This document shows positions 1 to 11,188 of a stretch of 64,000 bases of DNA, one piece after another (position 1 is the stretch's first letter; every line of letters starts with the position of its first letter). Under the pieces are notes generated by a model. That model had not been told where the DNA came from. It saw nothing but the letters and a program-made list of their open reading frames with translations, and did no database searches. Origin of the DNA: Theocolax elegans (Eukaryota; Arthropoda; Insecta; Hymenoptera; Cerocephalidae); assembly GCA_026168455.1 (NCBI GenBank), contig CM047426.1, positions 49,175,589 through 49,239,588 of the forward strand. Reading direction: 5' to 3'. The position numbers were made by a program, and so were the translations under genes.

Positions 1-160
1 GCGAAGCGCTCACGCGTCACCCGTTTCCCCAGGTCTCTCCCAGAGACCGTGTGCATGTAGACGGTTTTCCCGGGGAATCTATCGGCTTGGGATAGATTAG
101 AACGGTGATAAAGTAGAATTTACGGAAAACTGATCCCACGTGGGAACCGACTACATCACA
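1..160 (+). repeat. Possible 3' end of an LTR
   Basis: The first 160 bases are more GC-rich than what follows and end in CATCACA just before a primer-binding-site-like sequence. This is the arrangement expected at the inner edge of a 5' LTR in a + strand retrotransposon. The left end lies outside the window and no second LTR copy was found. No coding sequence of a matching + strand element follows, so it would be a solo or badly truncated remnant. The call rests only on the adjacent primer site. Confidence 0.4.
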
Positions 161-161
161 A

Positions 162-179
162 TGGCGCCCAACGTGAGGG
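162..179 (+). other. tRNA-Lys-type primer binding site (LTR element remnant)
   Basis: The sequence TGGCGCCCAACGTGAGGG matches the widely used retroelement primer binding site complementary to the 3' end of tRNA-Lys. It lies directly after the putative LTR end. Its orientation (+) is opposite to the Gypsy pol and gag remnants further right, so it belongs to a different insertion. A chance match over about 15 specific bases is unlikely. Confidence 0.6.
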
Positions 180-180
180 G

Positions 181-2160
181 TAAATTAATAAAAAAAGGTT
201 TTATTATTACAATTTTTATTCAAGACATTCCCAAAAATTGTATAATTATTATTAAATGTGTTTTTTGTAGATTAAAAATTTATTTATCTTTAGTTTTTAC
301 TCCTAATTTTTAGTATACATCAAGTCATGTTAAAAATATATGTTATTAGTGTTTTTTTGTTCTCGTAGCCACATCTTTTTTTACAAAATTTACAATTTTC
401 TTCGATAATATTTGAATGCTTACATATATATTTTCTAAAAAGTGAAAGAAAATAGTTAGATATTAGTTTACTTTTTTTTACATTAATTCAATTAATTATT
501 CTACTATTACGAATTGTTGAAGAGAAAAAAAAAATTTCTTTTTCTTGTGTAATACAAATTCTCCCTTCAATGTGAACATTGTTAATACATCCTATCTTAA
601 TAATATATTTATATATATTTTTATAAAAGGATTAGGAGTGAAGAAAACTAAATTTTCTTCGCTTTCCCTCCCCACCAAAATAAAACGAGCACATAATTAT
701 TTGACTTTTTTTTTGTTTAGAATTTTCTTTTCAGCCATTATAAACAAAGATTCACTTATAATATAATATATAATTGAGAAATAGTTAATTCAGTTTCACA
801 AGAAAAAGATACAATCGATACAAATGAAAAAATAAAATGAGCAATACATAAGTGACAGTGCGAAAATAAAAGAGGCTAAGTAGGCCCATGTAGATCCATG
901 CTCCTATATCTTGGGAGAAAGAGTAGACTACCCTGAATAAACGGTACGACGGAATAACCCAAGCAGTTACGGAACTGCCCGATGCTTGTGCATCATCGAA
1001 TTATGGCAGCAACGTTCGTTTTTTATTCACTTAATTTCATTATGTTTCACGTTAAAATGACTAATTTACACTCTTTTTATTTTTATATTTAGAGGAATAG
1101 TTTAGCTATTCGTCATTTTCTTGATTTTATTCAAACTAACAACTGCAGAAACTTATTTGTTATGTTCAAGTAAATAAAGAAAAATCGTTTGAATTTGTTT
1201 ACTTGTTAATTCCAAAAGAAAGAAAATTAATTTTGAATTATAATTAAATGAATACACAAGAATTTTACTACTAATTATATTATTTTTGTATTTTTTTTCT
1301 ACATATTGTATTATTGGTAATGTAAATTTGCAAAAAATATTAATTATGTGTATCAATTATTATTGTATATCCTGAATCGTTTTCTAAATTTAAAAATTTA
1401 TTTGTTATGTACGTTTTTTTTTATATCATTTGAAACAATTAGCATACCTATTGTTTATAAATAAGAGGAAAATCTTGTAATGTGCCTGTCTTAGGTTTTA
1501 TATTATTAGTTCTATATAAAAATTAAATAATCGTATGGAATTAATTGTATGAAAATAAATGTTTTTATTTTTTTAAAAACCTTTTTTTACATATATATTG
1601 TTTGTTTAAATCATTACTTATGAACATTGTATTAGATTGAACACTAGTATGACTACATTGGCATAAACACTGAATTGTACAATTTTATTATTATTATTTT
1701 TATTAATAGTTGAATTTTGAACTTTATCCACAAAATTAACTAATTAATCGAATTTGCTGCATTTTTTTATTAAAATCAATATTAGAAATATTCTTATACT
1801 TTGAATTTGAATCGATGATTTTAACCGACATGTGTATTGATACTATTTGTGAGTTTACTTTATTTAATTACTTTAATTAATAAAGTTTTCAACTTTTTTT
1901 TTAATAATTAATTTTGATAAAATGTTTCTTATCCCTTCTCTTCTCGTTTCTTTGCAATCGTTATTTTGTTGTACAGAATCTCCCATGTCCATTGAGCCTA
2001 GTGTTAGATTATTTTTTTTTCTATTATGTCCAACTCTCCTCATATATTTATATCTGCGCGTCCTGTAAGAAAATGTGACTAATTAACAGAATTACTAGAG
2101 TCAAGGTGAGTTTGGTTGTAATTATTTATATAGGTTTACATTTTGAATAATATGTAGAAA
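181..2160. other. AT-rich region without a recognisable gene
   Basis: This stretch is strongly AT-rich with many homopolymer runs. The open frames at 545-766 (+) and 1153-1356 (-) are short, low in complexity and show no family signature, so they are not called. A moderately GC-richer segment at about 850-1015 stands out from its surroundings but has no identifiable content. The 3' untranslated region and 3' LTR of the - strand Gypsy relic should lie somewhere here, but no LTR boundary could be placed. Confidence 0.6.
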
Positions 2161-2386
2161 GGATAAGTGACGGTGTTGCTGGACTATTTACCGCAACGAG
2201 GAGGAAAGGGTGCAATTAAGCACTCCTTAGGAAGAATAAGTGACGATGTTGCTGGACTATTTACCGCAACGAGGAGGAATGGGTGCAATTAAGCACTCCT
2301 TAGGAAGGATAAGTGACGGTGTTGCTGGACTATTTACCGCAACGAGGGTAAAAGGATGCAATTAAGCACTCCTTAGGAAGGATAAG
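2161..2386. repeat. 73-bp minisatellite, three units plus a partial one
   Basis: Units start at 2161, 2234 and 2307, and a fourth begins at 2380 but runs only a few bases. The period is 73 bp and the units differ by a handful of substitutions. Each unit holds two inverted repeats: GTTGC with GCAAC about 13 bases apart, and GTGC-AATTAA-GCAC. The array lies downstream of the integrase end of the - strand Gypsy element, so it may be part of that element's 3' non-coding region. Confidence 0.9.
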
Positions 2387-2477
2387 ATGTAGGTTTTAGG
2401 TTTAGTGATTTGTTAGAATGTATGCCAATTGTGATTAAAAGATAAAAAATATTATTCTATTGACAACCTTTTAGAAC

Positions 2478-2481
<4 letters not shown>

Positions 2482-2521
<40 letters not shown>
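2482..2521. repeat. (TA)n microsatellite
   Basis: An uninterrupted run of TA dinucleotides of about 40 bases is followed by a short TG run. It lies about 60 bases beyond the pol end of the Gypsy relic. Confidence 0.95.
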
Positions 2522-2523
<2 letters not shown>

Positions 2524-2578
2524 GTGTGTGTACATACTCACAAACACATTGGGGTTATTATATACATATGTTTAGCCA

Positions 2579-3926
2579 CTACAAGGGCTCCATATATGAA
2601 TATCTTAACCTATTAACATGCACTATTTTCGTTTTATTATGAGCTAGCTCTATTTTTACATTTCCCTTGTTATTAACTATTTCGAAAATCCGATGTGGTC
2701 CAGTATATTGATCGCCTATTTTGTATTTCTTCCCTTCTTTTAATAACCAAACATTATCCCTTGCTTGAAATTCTTGATGATTGGTTTTCCTGTCGTAATA
2801 GAATTTCGACCTATGTTTAGTGGCTATCAATTTTTCTCGTGGGATTCTCTGTATTTCATTTAAACGTTGTCGTCATTTTATAATGTAATCATCATACGTT
2901 GGAACTCGTTCTCGTGGGTCTATAGGTTCGTTTGATGGTAGTCGCGTTTTTGTGCAAAAACAATTTCAAAGGGTGTGTAAAGATGACCCTCATGTACTAA
3001 CGTATTATATGAAAACGCGGCTAATTCGCATAACTCATCCCATGCGTCATTTCTTTCTATCATTGTTTTTAAATAATCTGCTAAGCTGCTATGAAAACGC
3101 TCAATGGAGTTGGACTGAGGGTGATAAGCCGTGGTTTTAACATGTTAATCTTAAAAATTTTCGCTACTTCTCTCATCAAACTACTTAAAAATGAGGTACC
3201 TTGGTCGGAGATAATTAACAATGGGGCGCAAAAAATTGAAAAGCGTCGACGAACTAACGTTTCGGCGATCGTTGCCGCGGTCGCGTCTGGTATGGGTATC
3301 GCCATACAGTATTTTGAAAGGTTGTATTGAATGTTTAATATATTATTGTTGTTATTTCGAGATCTGGGGAATGGTCCCATTCGATCGACCGATATGGATT
3401 CCATAGCCGAGTGCGGAGTATCTGTTATTATCATACGTTCTTTAGTTTTAACACGAACCAATTTTTTTAGTTGGCAAGTTAAACAATGTCTAATGTAGTT
3501 TTGCACGTCTTTCTTAATATCTGGCCAATAGAAACGTTGTTTTATACGTTTATAGGTTTTTGTTACCCCTTTATGCCCTGCACAAGCAGACTTGTGCATT
3601 TCGCGAATAATATTTTCCCTATTACTCTCTTCCACACATTTTATGAATCCTAAACAAATAATTATTTTTACATTAACATTTCGTAGAGTTACACTTATTT
3701 GTTTCAAAATTTCATTCCATGAAACGTTTTCAATAAATTCGCTCTTTGCGATACTTATTGAACGTAATTTTTCTTTTAATATAATATTTTTCAAATAGAT
3801 TAATAGATTCGTTCTTAGATTATTAATAATTTCTGAAGTACTCAGTCGCTCTTCGTCACGTAAAACCATAGCAAAATGCATTTTTCCGTAATAATAATTT
3901 TGAAGCCAAATTTCCGGATCCTTCAT
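2579..3926 (-). pseudogene. Gypsy integrase domain
   Basis: The frame at 3926-3081 (281 residues) has the zinc-binding HHCC module (H111, H118, C148, C151), the first catalytic Asp in SVDRMGPFP (D181) and the second in ISDQGTSF (D241). A frameshift lies just upstream of the third catalytic residue. The expected Glu codon is still present in another frame, at 3102-3100 inside an SIERFHSS-like motif. The C-terminal part, with the YDRKTN and GPHRI-like strings, resumes in a third frame at 2830-2579 and ends at a stop. Integrase would insert the cDNA into the genome; this copy cannot make it as one chain. Confidence 0.92.
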
Positions 3927-4680
3927 CTAAAGGCATTCCGGTTGTAGTTATAAAATAAACGTAATTATCTTTTCTCATAAAAAGTTGTTCTTTAACTTCA
4001 ATGAATTTCTTTTCATCGTTTGGTACTTCGTGAACATCCTTTTCTTCCCAGGACTCGTCTAATTTGTTGTTAAAATTATCTTTCTCCATGGGTTGTAATC
4101 TTTTGTCTGAGTTGACAATCGTTTGAATTTCCTCGGGGACTTCTTGTATTATAGGAAGGTTTTTGACTGGTTCTTTTGATATATTTGACTTGTTGGATCG
4201 TGTTGCTCTCTTTTCATTGTAGTAAGGACGTCTTATTTTTCCTGTGCGACTACGTGTTTCCATAGAATGATTTTTAATAACATAAACGGGTTCTTCTATT
4301 GGATTTCTTGATAACGCGTCAGCATTAACGTTACTTTTACCGGCTTTGTATACGTTGTCAAGGTCGTATGCATTCAGTTTCATTCTCCATCTACTAACTC
4401 TGGATGTCGGATCTACGGAGTTTTTAAACCAAACGAATGGTTTATTATCTGTTATAATGAGGAAACGACGGCCTCTTAGATAGCAATCGAACTGAGTAAC
4501 GGCATACAGTATGGCTAATGATTCCCTTGAGTAAGTATCATATTTTTGCTCGGCTTTGTTTAATACTCGCGAAACATAAGCAACCGGTAGGTCGGTCCCC
4601 ACTTCTTGTGATAAAATTGCTCCTATTGCTGTACCGCTAGCATCACAAGTCACTATAAATGGTTTATTAAAATCTGCGAT
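3856..4680 (-). pseudogene. Gypsy RNase H domain and linker
   Basis: The frame at 4653-3856 (265 residues) begins in the RNase H fold, with the catalytic pattern D4 (TCDASG), E44 (SRESLAILYAV), D69 (ITDNKP) and D112 (NADALSR). This domain degrades the RNA strand of the RNA-DNA hybrid during reverse transcription. After about residue 117 a charged, low-complexity linker of ~130 residues leads towards integrase, as is usual in insect Gypsy elements. The frame overlaps the next fragment by 71 bases, which marks a frameshift rather than true gene overlap. Confidence 0.92.
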
Positions 4681-5013
4681 TTATCGTATTGGTTGTTTAC
4701 ACAATTTTTCTCTTAAATCATCGAATGCCTTTTGAACCTCGCTGGACCATAGGAAAGGTACGTCTTTCTTTAATAAATTACTTAATGGTGTAGCAGTACC
4801 CGAAAAATTCGCAATGAATCGTCTATAATAACCTGCTAATCCTAAAAATTGACATATATTTTTCACTGTTCCTGGAATTGGAAATTTTTTTACTGCTTTT
4901 AATATTTTGGATCCGGCAAAACACCTTCTGGTGATAATACGTGTCCCAGATACACTACTTCTTTCTTTAAAAATACACATTTGTTCTGCTGTAATTTCAG
5001 ATTTGTGGCGCAT
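4681..5013 (-). pseudogene. Gypsy reverse transcriptase connection segment
   Basis: This 110-residue frame covers the thumb/connection part that follows the FLDD box in Gypsy polymerases. The conserved string FLGLAGYYRRFI and the following LLKKDVPFLW region are typical of this family. The first ~40 residues look out of frame compared with the family, which indicates another indel near the start. It ends at a stop at 4681, just before the RNase H segment, so the domain boundary coincides with a break in the frame. Confidence 0.85.
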
Positions 5014-5032
5014 ACTTTTTACAAAAATTTTT

Positions 5033-5885
5033 CAAACTTTTGGTTATGCTCTTGAATATTTTTAGCGTATATAACTGCGTCGTCAAGGAATAAAAATATT
5101 TCTTTGCCTTGCATGCCCTCAAACGCATGATCAATCATTCTTTAAAAAGTGGCTGGAGAATTGCACAATCCCATAGGTATTGTTTTAAATTGAAATAAAC
5201 CGAATGAAGATGCAAAAGCTGTTTTATGTCGATCTTCTTGAGCTAACGGAAATTGTAAAAATCCTTGACATAAATCCAAGACGGTGAATACACGATTTTC
5301 TGGTCCGATTTGATCGATAATATCTAGTATATTAGGTAATGGGTATCGATCTTTTACGGTTTTATCGTTTAATTGTCGAAAATCGACAACGAGTCGGTAT
5401 CGTTTATTACCCTGACTATCAGGCTTCTTTGTTACTAGAAAAACAGGTGATTTATAATTGGAATTTGACGGTTCAATTATGTCTCCTGCAATCATTTCTT
5501 TTAATTGTTTATCAAGTTCGCTTTTGAGAGCATGAAGAAATCTACATGGCTTAGCTGTGATTGGTATGTCGTCGACAGTCGGTATCTTATGTTCTATAGC
5601 ATTTGTCACGCCTAATTTTTCTCCTTTTAGACAGAAACAATACGAATATTTATCAATTAAATTTTCTATAGATTGTCTTTGTTCCTCGTCCATTTTATCA
5701 AAATGCAAGGCTTCTTTTAACCGTTCATTACGATTATCTGTACTTGTATCCTTCGTTATATTAAGTATCCTCGCTTCAGATCGATTGTCAGGATCGATGT
5801 CGCGTATGTCGACCTCTTCAATTTCATAACTATAAAAATTACTAATATAAAATTTATTTGAATAAACCAAAATACTGTTATTCAT
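5033..5885 (-). pseudogene. Gypsy reverse transcriptase domain
   Basis: The main frame (5885-5142, 247 residues) carries the retroviral-type reverse transcriptase blocks in order: SPVFLVTKK (146-154), RLVVDFRQLN (164-173), the first catalytic Asp in VLDLCQGF (D204) and the PMGLCNSPATF block (237-247). A stop then interrupts the frame. Past the stop, the same strand still encodes the second catalytic box as FLDD, with the two Asp codons at 5084-5079. The domain would polymerise DNA on the element's RNA. Its active-site residues survive but the reading frame does not, so this copy is inactive. Confidence 0.93.
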
Positions 5886-6746
5886 TTCGTTTTCGTGTAT
5901 GGCTTCGACAAATTTTCGTTTATAACTCGTTCATTCAATAAAACATCGTTAGGTTCCTCATCCTGTTCATTTTCTTCGTATATGTTTATTAAATTCTCAT
6001 TATTTATCTCATTTTCATTTTCTTCATTTCCTTGTTTGTTTATCCATAATATTTCGGTTCTCGGGATAGTATCTAACTTTTCCCCGACAGAACTAATTCT
6101 TTGTTATTCAATTTACAAACATAACTAACATTTTTATCACGAGGTTCGCATTTATCGCCCTCTTCGATTTCGTAATCCATTCGTACTTGACAATTATTAA
6201 CTGTCTTATCAAATAAATTTTCTTCACTTTTTATTTCTTTTTCAATATCATACTTCAGGTCATCTTCGTTTTCATAATTAGTACAAGATGGGCTCTCAGC
6301 CATCCTATCGAACAATGGTGCTTCAATAATACCATAATTTTCAGTAATCATCAAACTTTTCTTTAATACATGGGTTCAGTCACATCACGTACCCGTGGAT
6401 GCGCTTTTTCATTATTTATTTGTAATTGTACTTCCTTCATTAATCCATAACAATTTTCACTTGCTTTACTTATATAACTCTTTAGATCCGACTCCTCGTC
6501 GATCTCATGTACTTGTATTTCGTTATTTTTATAATCGTCATATAACTCTTGTTCTTTTTCACTCTGATTGTATAGGTCTTTGTCGTTGCCATTTTGATTT
6601 CTTTCATTTCTTTGTTCTTGCTCGTAGATTTCATACGATTCGTTCGTATCAAATTTTATAAGCGTTTCATCATTTTCATGCAAATGAAAATCACTTAACG
6701 TTTCTGAGTCACTATCGGTATAATTATAAAATCTTGAATTTTTCAT
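5886..6746 (-). pseudogene. Acidic region upstream of Gypsy reverse transcriptase
   Basis: Two - strand frames (6746-6363, 127 residues; 6354-6073, 93 residues) are very rich in Glu, Asp and Asn. They precede the reverse transcriptase with short frame breaks between them. In Gypsy-type elements this position corresponds to the end of gag or the protease/linker region. A clear protease motif (Asp-Ser/Thr-Gly) was not seen in either fragment. The protease may be lost or lie in the part displaced by the 6-kb insertion. The assignment comes mainly from position. Confidence 0.5.
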
Positions 6747-7170
6747 GTTCGTATAATCCTTGTTTTCCCTTGGTTTAGATTATTGGTTTAGATATGAATT
6801 AGACGAAATTTTGGGCTAAAAAAATCATTAAATTGTAACTTTAAATTTTCGATAAAATTTTGGCTAATTCTGATTTTTCCCATAACTTTTGACCAAATTA
6901 AAATATTTGAGCTTCCTTTTTTTTAAAACGTATCTACTCAATCTCAGCTTTCTTTTAAAATTTAGTTTATACGTACATCTTTAATTGTTTCTGAGTTATA
7001 AGCGTTTAAACTCAACGGTTTTTTCGGCGAGATATTTCATTATTTGCTTATATCTATCGTAAAAAGGACATTGGATACTAAAACTCCGGCTTTCTGCATG
7101 ATTTTATAGAAGAAATTGTATCTTAGAGTTTGGTAAGGATCCGTTTTCCAGAGGGTGTGACCTCTCCTTG
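6747..7170. other. Non-coding stretch between Gypsy pol and the 6-kb element
   Basis: No open frame or repeat of note was seen in this AT-rich segment. On the Gypsy strand it should correspond to the gag-pol junction, but no protease signature was recognised. The inverted terminal repeat of the 6-kb element begins at 7171. Confidence 0.5.
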
Positions 7171-7310
7171 TAAGTTAAGTTAAGATAGGATGATAAATCT
7201 TATTTAATTTACTTGACTCTAACATTAAATTAACATTCTTATCATTCTTAAATATATGAATATTCTCAAGACTTTCTCTTTTAAATTTATATCATAATAT
7301 TTTGTTCTAA
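7171..7310 (+). repeat. Left inverted terminal repeat of the 6-kb element
   Basis: These 140 bases match, with few differences, the reverse complement of 12588-12640 joined to 13083-13179. The repeat starts with three TTAAG-like units. The later SINE insertion splits only the right copy, so this copy shows the original, uninterrupted arm. Confidence 0.9.
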
Positions 7311-7337
7311 AATTTCTACATTATTAAAATCAAATGA

Positions 7338-9191
7338 ATGAACAAAAAAGAACAACTTTATAAAGGATGGCAAATGAATTTAAATAATGTCGAACTAAAA
7401 AATGAGTATAAAAATTATGTTAAGACGCTAGATAAAATAATAAAAAATGCCAAATTTAAGTATGAACAAAATAGTTTCTTAAAAAATAGTAATAATCCAA
7501 AAAATTTATGGAAGTTGATTAATTGCAAATTGGGTAAAAATACGAGTAAAAATAATGAAATTGAATACTTAACGGATGACGCTAATAATAGAATTACGGA
7601 TAAAAAAGATATTGTAAATAATTTGAATGAGTTTTTTTGTAAAGTAGGTAAACAATTAAGCGATAATATAAAAACTCCTAATGGTCCTAATCCTACTAAA
7701 GTTCCTTTTAATGATAATTCAATATTTCTAAACCCAACTACTAATGTGGAAATTAGGAATATAATCAATATTTTTAACAAATCGGGTGGGGTTGATAGAA
7801 TTTCTACGAATATATTGAAATCAATAGAAACTTATATAAATGAACCTATTGTACATATTTTTAATAACTGTATAGAAACATCAATTTGGCCTGTTGCACT
7901 TAAAAGAGCTGAAGTAATTCCAATTTTTAAAGCGGGTAAAAAGAGTAAAGCTACAAATTATAGACCAATTTCACTAATCTCTAATATTGCAAAAATTTTT
8001 GAAAAAGTAATACATAATAGAATTTATAACTTTATAACAAAACATAACGTACTAGAATCAAATCAATTTCGTTTTATTAAAAACAAAGGCACAAAAGATG
8101 CTTTAAATTATTTAACTAACATAATTTATAATTGTCTAGATAAAAGTAAACCAATAATAGCAACATTTTTAGATCTTGCCAAAGCATTCGATACCGTTAA
8201 TCATTCTATTCTCTTAAATAAACTATATAACTATGGTATCAGAGGAAATGCCTTTAATTTACTTAATAGTTATCTTTCAATTCGAGAACAAGTAGTTAAA
8301 ATAAACCAAACAAAAAGTGAAACTCTTGTTCTAACTACTGGGGTACCGCAAGGTACAATATTAGGTCCATTATTATTTCTACTATATATTAATGATTTGC
8401 TACTAAATTTATATTCAGAAAACATGATTGCTTATGCAGATGATACTGTAGTGTTAGCTACTGAGAATACATGGGAGTTAGCTGAAAATGCAATGAATAA
8501 ATATCTTGACCATGTATCTAGATGGCTATCTTTCAATAAACTATCGTTAAATGTTAACAAAACTGTATACATAACTTTTGGAAATTATTGTGACAGTGTA
8601 CCTACAAATGTTAATATTAAAATTAATAATAATACCTTAAATAGAGTTAACAGCTGCAAATATCTTGGGATTATAATTGATTTCAATTTGAAATGGAAAG
8701 AACACATAGAATATACACATATGTATTTGCTAAATTCTCGAAGCTCCTGAAAACCGAAACTCTAATTATTATTTTATATTATGCACTTTTTCATAGTATA
8801 GTAACGTATGGCATTATTTCCTGGGGGGGGGGGGGGTGCTTATAAAAATAATCTGAAGTTATTATCAAGTACGCAAGCCAAATTGCTTAAAATCATAAGC
8901 AAAAATAAATTTTTAATTAATAATTACCCACTAACCGTTGAACAAACATTTGCGCTTGAATCTATTACTTTTCATTACATGAAATTACATAACATTCATA
9001 AAAATAGAATTACAAATACAAGAAACAAAAGTATACCAATACCTAAAATATCTAAATCTATAAGTAATAAGAATAGTTATATTGTTGCAATACGGATATA
9101 TAATCAAATTCCTAATAATTTAAAAAATTTAACGACTAGTAAAAAACATATTAGAAAAAAACTTAAGAATTGGATTCAATTAAATTTATAA
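7338..9191 (+). pseudogene. Broken LINE reverse transcriptase (5'-truncated ORF2)
   Basis: The first frame (7338-8750, 470 residues) contains the non-LTR reverse transcriptase blocks: NYRPISL (207-213), first catalytic Asp in FLDLAKAFDTVNH (D279), GVPQGTILGPLLF (335-347) and the YADD box (366-369). Its last ~14 residues are out of frame, and a second frame (8808-9191) supplies the family's C-terminal region, so an indel near 8715 and a 14-G run at 8823-8836 break it. No endonuclease domain precedes it; the coding match begins about 30 bases after the left inverted repeat, so the 5' part is missing. It looks like a Jockey/I-type insect LINE. It is clearly derived from a retrotransposon and inactive as a single protein. 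Confidence 0.9.
8823..8836 (+). repeat. Poly-G run of 14
   Basis: Fourteen consecutive G bases lie inside the LINE ORF, in otherwise AT-rich DNA. The run sits where the family has a Trp-Gly-Gly-like turn and disturbs the frame. It may be a real slippage expansion or a sequencing artefact. Confidence 0.95.
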
Positions 9192-9200
9192 TAATTTTAT

Positions 9201-9767
9201 ATGAACAAAAATATATTAGGGAAACTAAACTGTGATAAATTTCAAAGCTATTTTATCAAGCTAGTAACTGAAGTAGAAAAATTCAAACTTAAAAAACAAA
9301 AAATGCCTAAATCATTTGAAGAAATATCAAGTTCTGCATTGGAAGTCCTGCAGGACTCTGTAGTAAGAAAACAGTTACTTATGGACATAAGAACATATAT
9401 TTGCTTCAAGGGTTTTTGCTTAACAAATGGTAATCGTTCTCATAGACGTATCTCCAATTATAATGCGAACAAAATGATTAATGTTAATACAAAAGAATAC
9501 ATATTTATTGTAACTGAAATTGGAGAAAAATTAGTAAAAATGTATAAGCTTGAAGGGGACTATAGGAATACAACTTCGAAACTGAAAGATAAAAGTGAGG
9601 GACAGGATATAAATCACAACTGCAACAGTGTAAATAATATAAATAATGTAAACATAAATCAATATTTTTCAAAATTTAGGCAAATAAATTTTGTGAAAGA
9701 ATCAATAACACACAATGCTGATAATTCTAATGATAAATATGAACCTATTGAAAACGTATTTGGGTGA
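9201..9767 (+). CDS. Unassigned 188-residue ORF in the 6-kb element
   Basis: The ATG at 9201 lies 10 bases after the stop of the LINE frame and on the same strand. The first ~125 residues have a mixed, globular-looking composition with many Lys, Ile and Asn. The last ~60 are Asn/Ser-rich with repeated VNN/NIN tracts and look disordered. No signal peptide, membrane segment or known catalytic motif is evident. The short spacing to the LINE frame could be chance. It may be an exon of a captured gene, an ORF of the host transposon, or an unrelated relic. The uninterrupted length in such AT-rich DNA argues mildly that it was once coding. Confidence 0.4.
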   Translation: MNKNILGKLNCDKFQSYFIKLVTEVEKFKLKKQKMPKSFEEISSSALEVLQDSVVRKQLLMDIRTYICFKGFCLTNGNRSHRRISNYNANKMINVNTKEYIFIVTEIGEKLVKMYKLEGDYRNTTSKLKDKSEGQDINHNCNSVNNINNVNINQYFSKFRQINFVKESITHNADNSNDKYEPIENVFG

Positions 9768-11188
9768 AAATCATCTAACGTGCATATTTGTGTAATAGTG
9801 AATATCATATATAAAATTACGAATAAATTATTCTAAGTACAATATATGTAATTTAATGTAAGTCAGCCGTGAAACTTGATAAAAATTGATTTTATTGCCA
9901 AGTTTAAGTTGCTTAAAGTTTGAAATATAACGTCCCCTGGCTATAACAAGGCCATAATCGCATATTATCAGGTGCTATTACAGGCGTATTTCTTTATTTC
10001 AAAAACGGGTTTGAATCTTAATTGTTCATTTTGATAACCACAATTAAAATCAAGTTGAAAATCTGAACATTTATTGATTTTTAAAGTGCACTGAACATGC
10101 TGAACTTTGTAACAAACTTGTTATCAATAATAGCTGTGTTATGATTAATGTCTTTAAAAATAATTGTAAACATAAAACATTTTTCTAAGCAGGTGAAATT
10201 GTTAACTTTTGGTTTACTTTAAACGTAAAAATTTTATTTTTAATATTTCATGATGTTAAGCAAATAATACGGGCATATTTTTGTGGTAATTCAGCGGTTA
10301 CCTTTTTTAATGTAATTCCTCTGGCAGAGTATAATTGGAAGACTAACAAACTTTTTAAAACCAATTCATAGAGTAAATTTGAGATAAAGTAATTACATAA
10401 AAACAGTATTATTCCGATTTGGAAATTTTGATTGTTAACGTAATAAAATTTAAAAAAACAATCTATGTAATGTCCCCTGGCGTGTAACGTCCCCTGTCCA
10501 AATTTCTTTTATAACAAATAATCGATGCTGATCATTACATGCTTTACAGTTTTGACTAAAAATAAACATTATTTCTTAACAATTGTTTTCTCCTTGAATA
10601 TTTCCGATAAAAGATATTTCACATACCTTTTAAAAGCCGATATGGTATTCTCATATGACTTTATATTCTCTTTATTATGCCCGATACTGAGTGTAAACAC
10701 TTTCCTCTCCTGGCGAAGTATTTACAATGCTTATTTGGTACTACAAATTTCTAAGAATACGTAGCTTAACGGAGTCCAGAATGTTTCCAATTGTGCTTCT
10801 AATTCACTCATTTGAAGTCCATCGTAAGAGTAGCATGATTAATTTGTTAATTAATTTTTTATTATTGTTATTATCAATTAGGTATAGTTATATTCAATGT
10901 ATACTTCATAATAAAATATGTTTATCAAAACGTTCTATTCCTATTACAAAATCTCACGTGAGAAATTTCTAAAAATCGAAAATATGCCTTAATTGCTTTG
11001 AAACTTTGATTTTTGAGCTTTTCTGGGGGCTTGCATCACTTAAAAAGTGACTTTCCATAATCACAAATTGATTTTTTATTATTTAGCAAATTTAAACACC
11101 GCTCCAATTGAACTATCACATGAAATTTTGTATTAGGGATATATTCCAGATGTTTATGTTTTATATATTAAAATATATGTAATTCCCC
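9768..11188. other. Non-coding region with recurring GTCCCCTGG motif
   Basis: No gene is supported here; open frames at 10525-10764 and 10727-10972 are short, overlap each other and have no family signature. The notable content is a repeated motif of the form TAAYGTCCCCTGG at 9928-9940, 10468-10480 and 10485-10496. A fourth, slightly shorter version (GTAATTCCCCTGG) spans the insertion point of the first SINE at 11179-11188 and 11635-11647. The function of the motif is unknown. Confidence 0.6.

Larger units (their letters stand above)
2579..6746 (-). pseudogene. pol: Decayed pol of a Gypsy-type LTR retrotransposon
   Basis: On the - strand, fragments in successive frames read as an acidic leader, reverse transcriptase, RNase H and integrase, the Gypsy (Metaviridae) order with integrase last. 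At least four frameshifts or stops break it: near 6360, near 5140, near 4670-5013, near 3860-3926 and near 3100. No single frame spans two complete domains, so the element cannot be autonomous. The matching gag lies at 13.6-15.3 kb on the same strand, with a 6-kb inverted-repeat element between them. An interrupted single Gypsy copy is therefore the simplest reading. An envelope-like gene was not found downstream. Individual domains are listed separately. Confidence 0.9.

Noticed and set aside
545..1356. Short ORFs at 545-766 (+) and 1153-1356 (-)
   Set aside because: Low-complexity AT-rich translations without family features.
10525..10972. Overlapping ORFs at 10525-10764 and 10727-10972
   Set aside because: Hydrophobic, low-complexity translations that overlap each other; no supporting signal.
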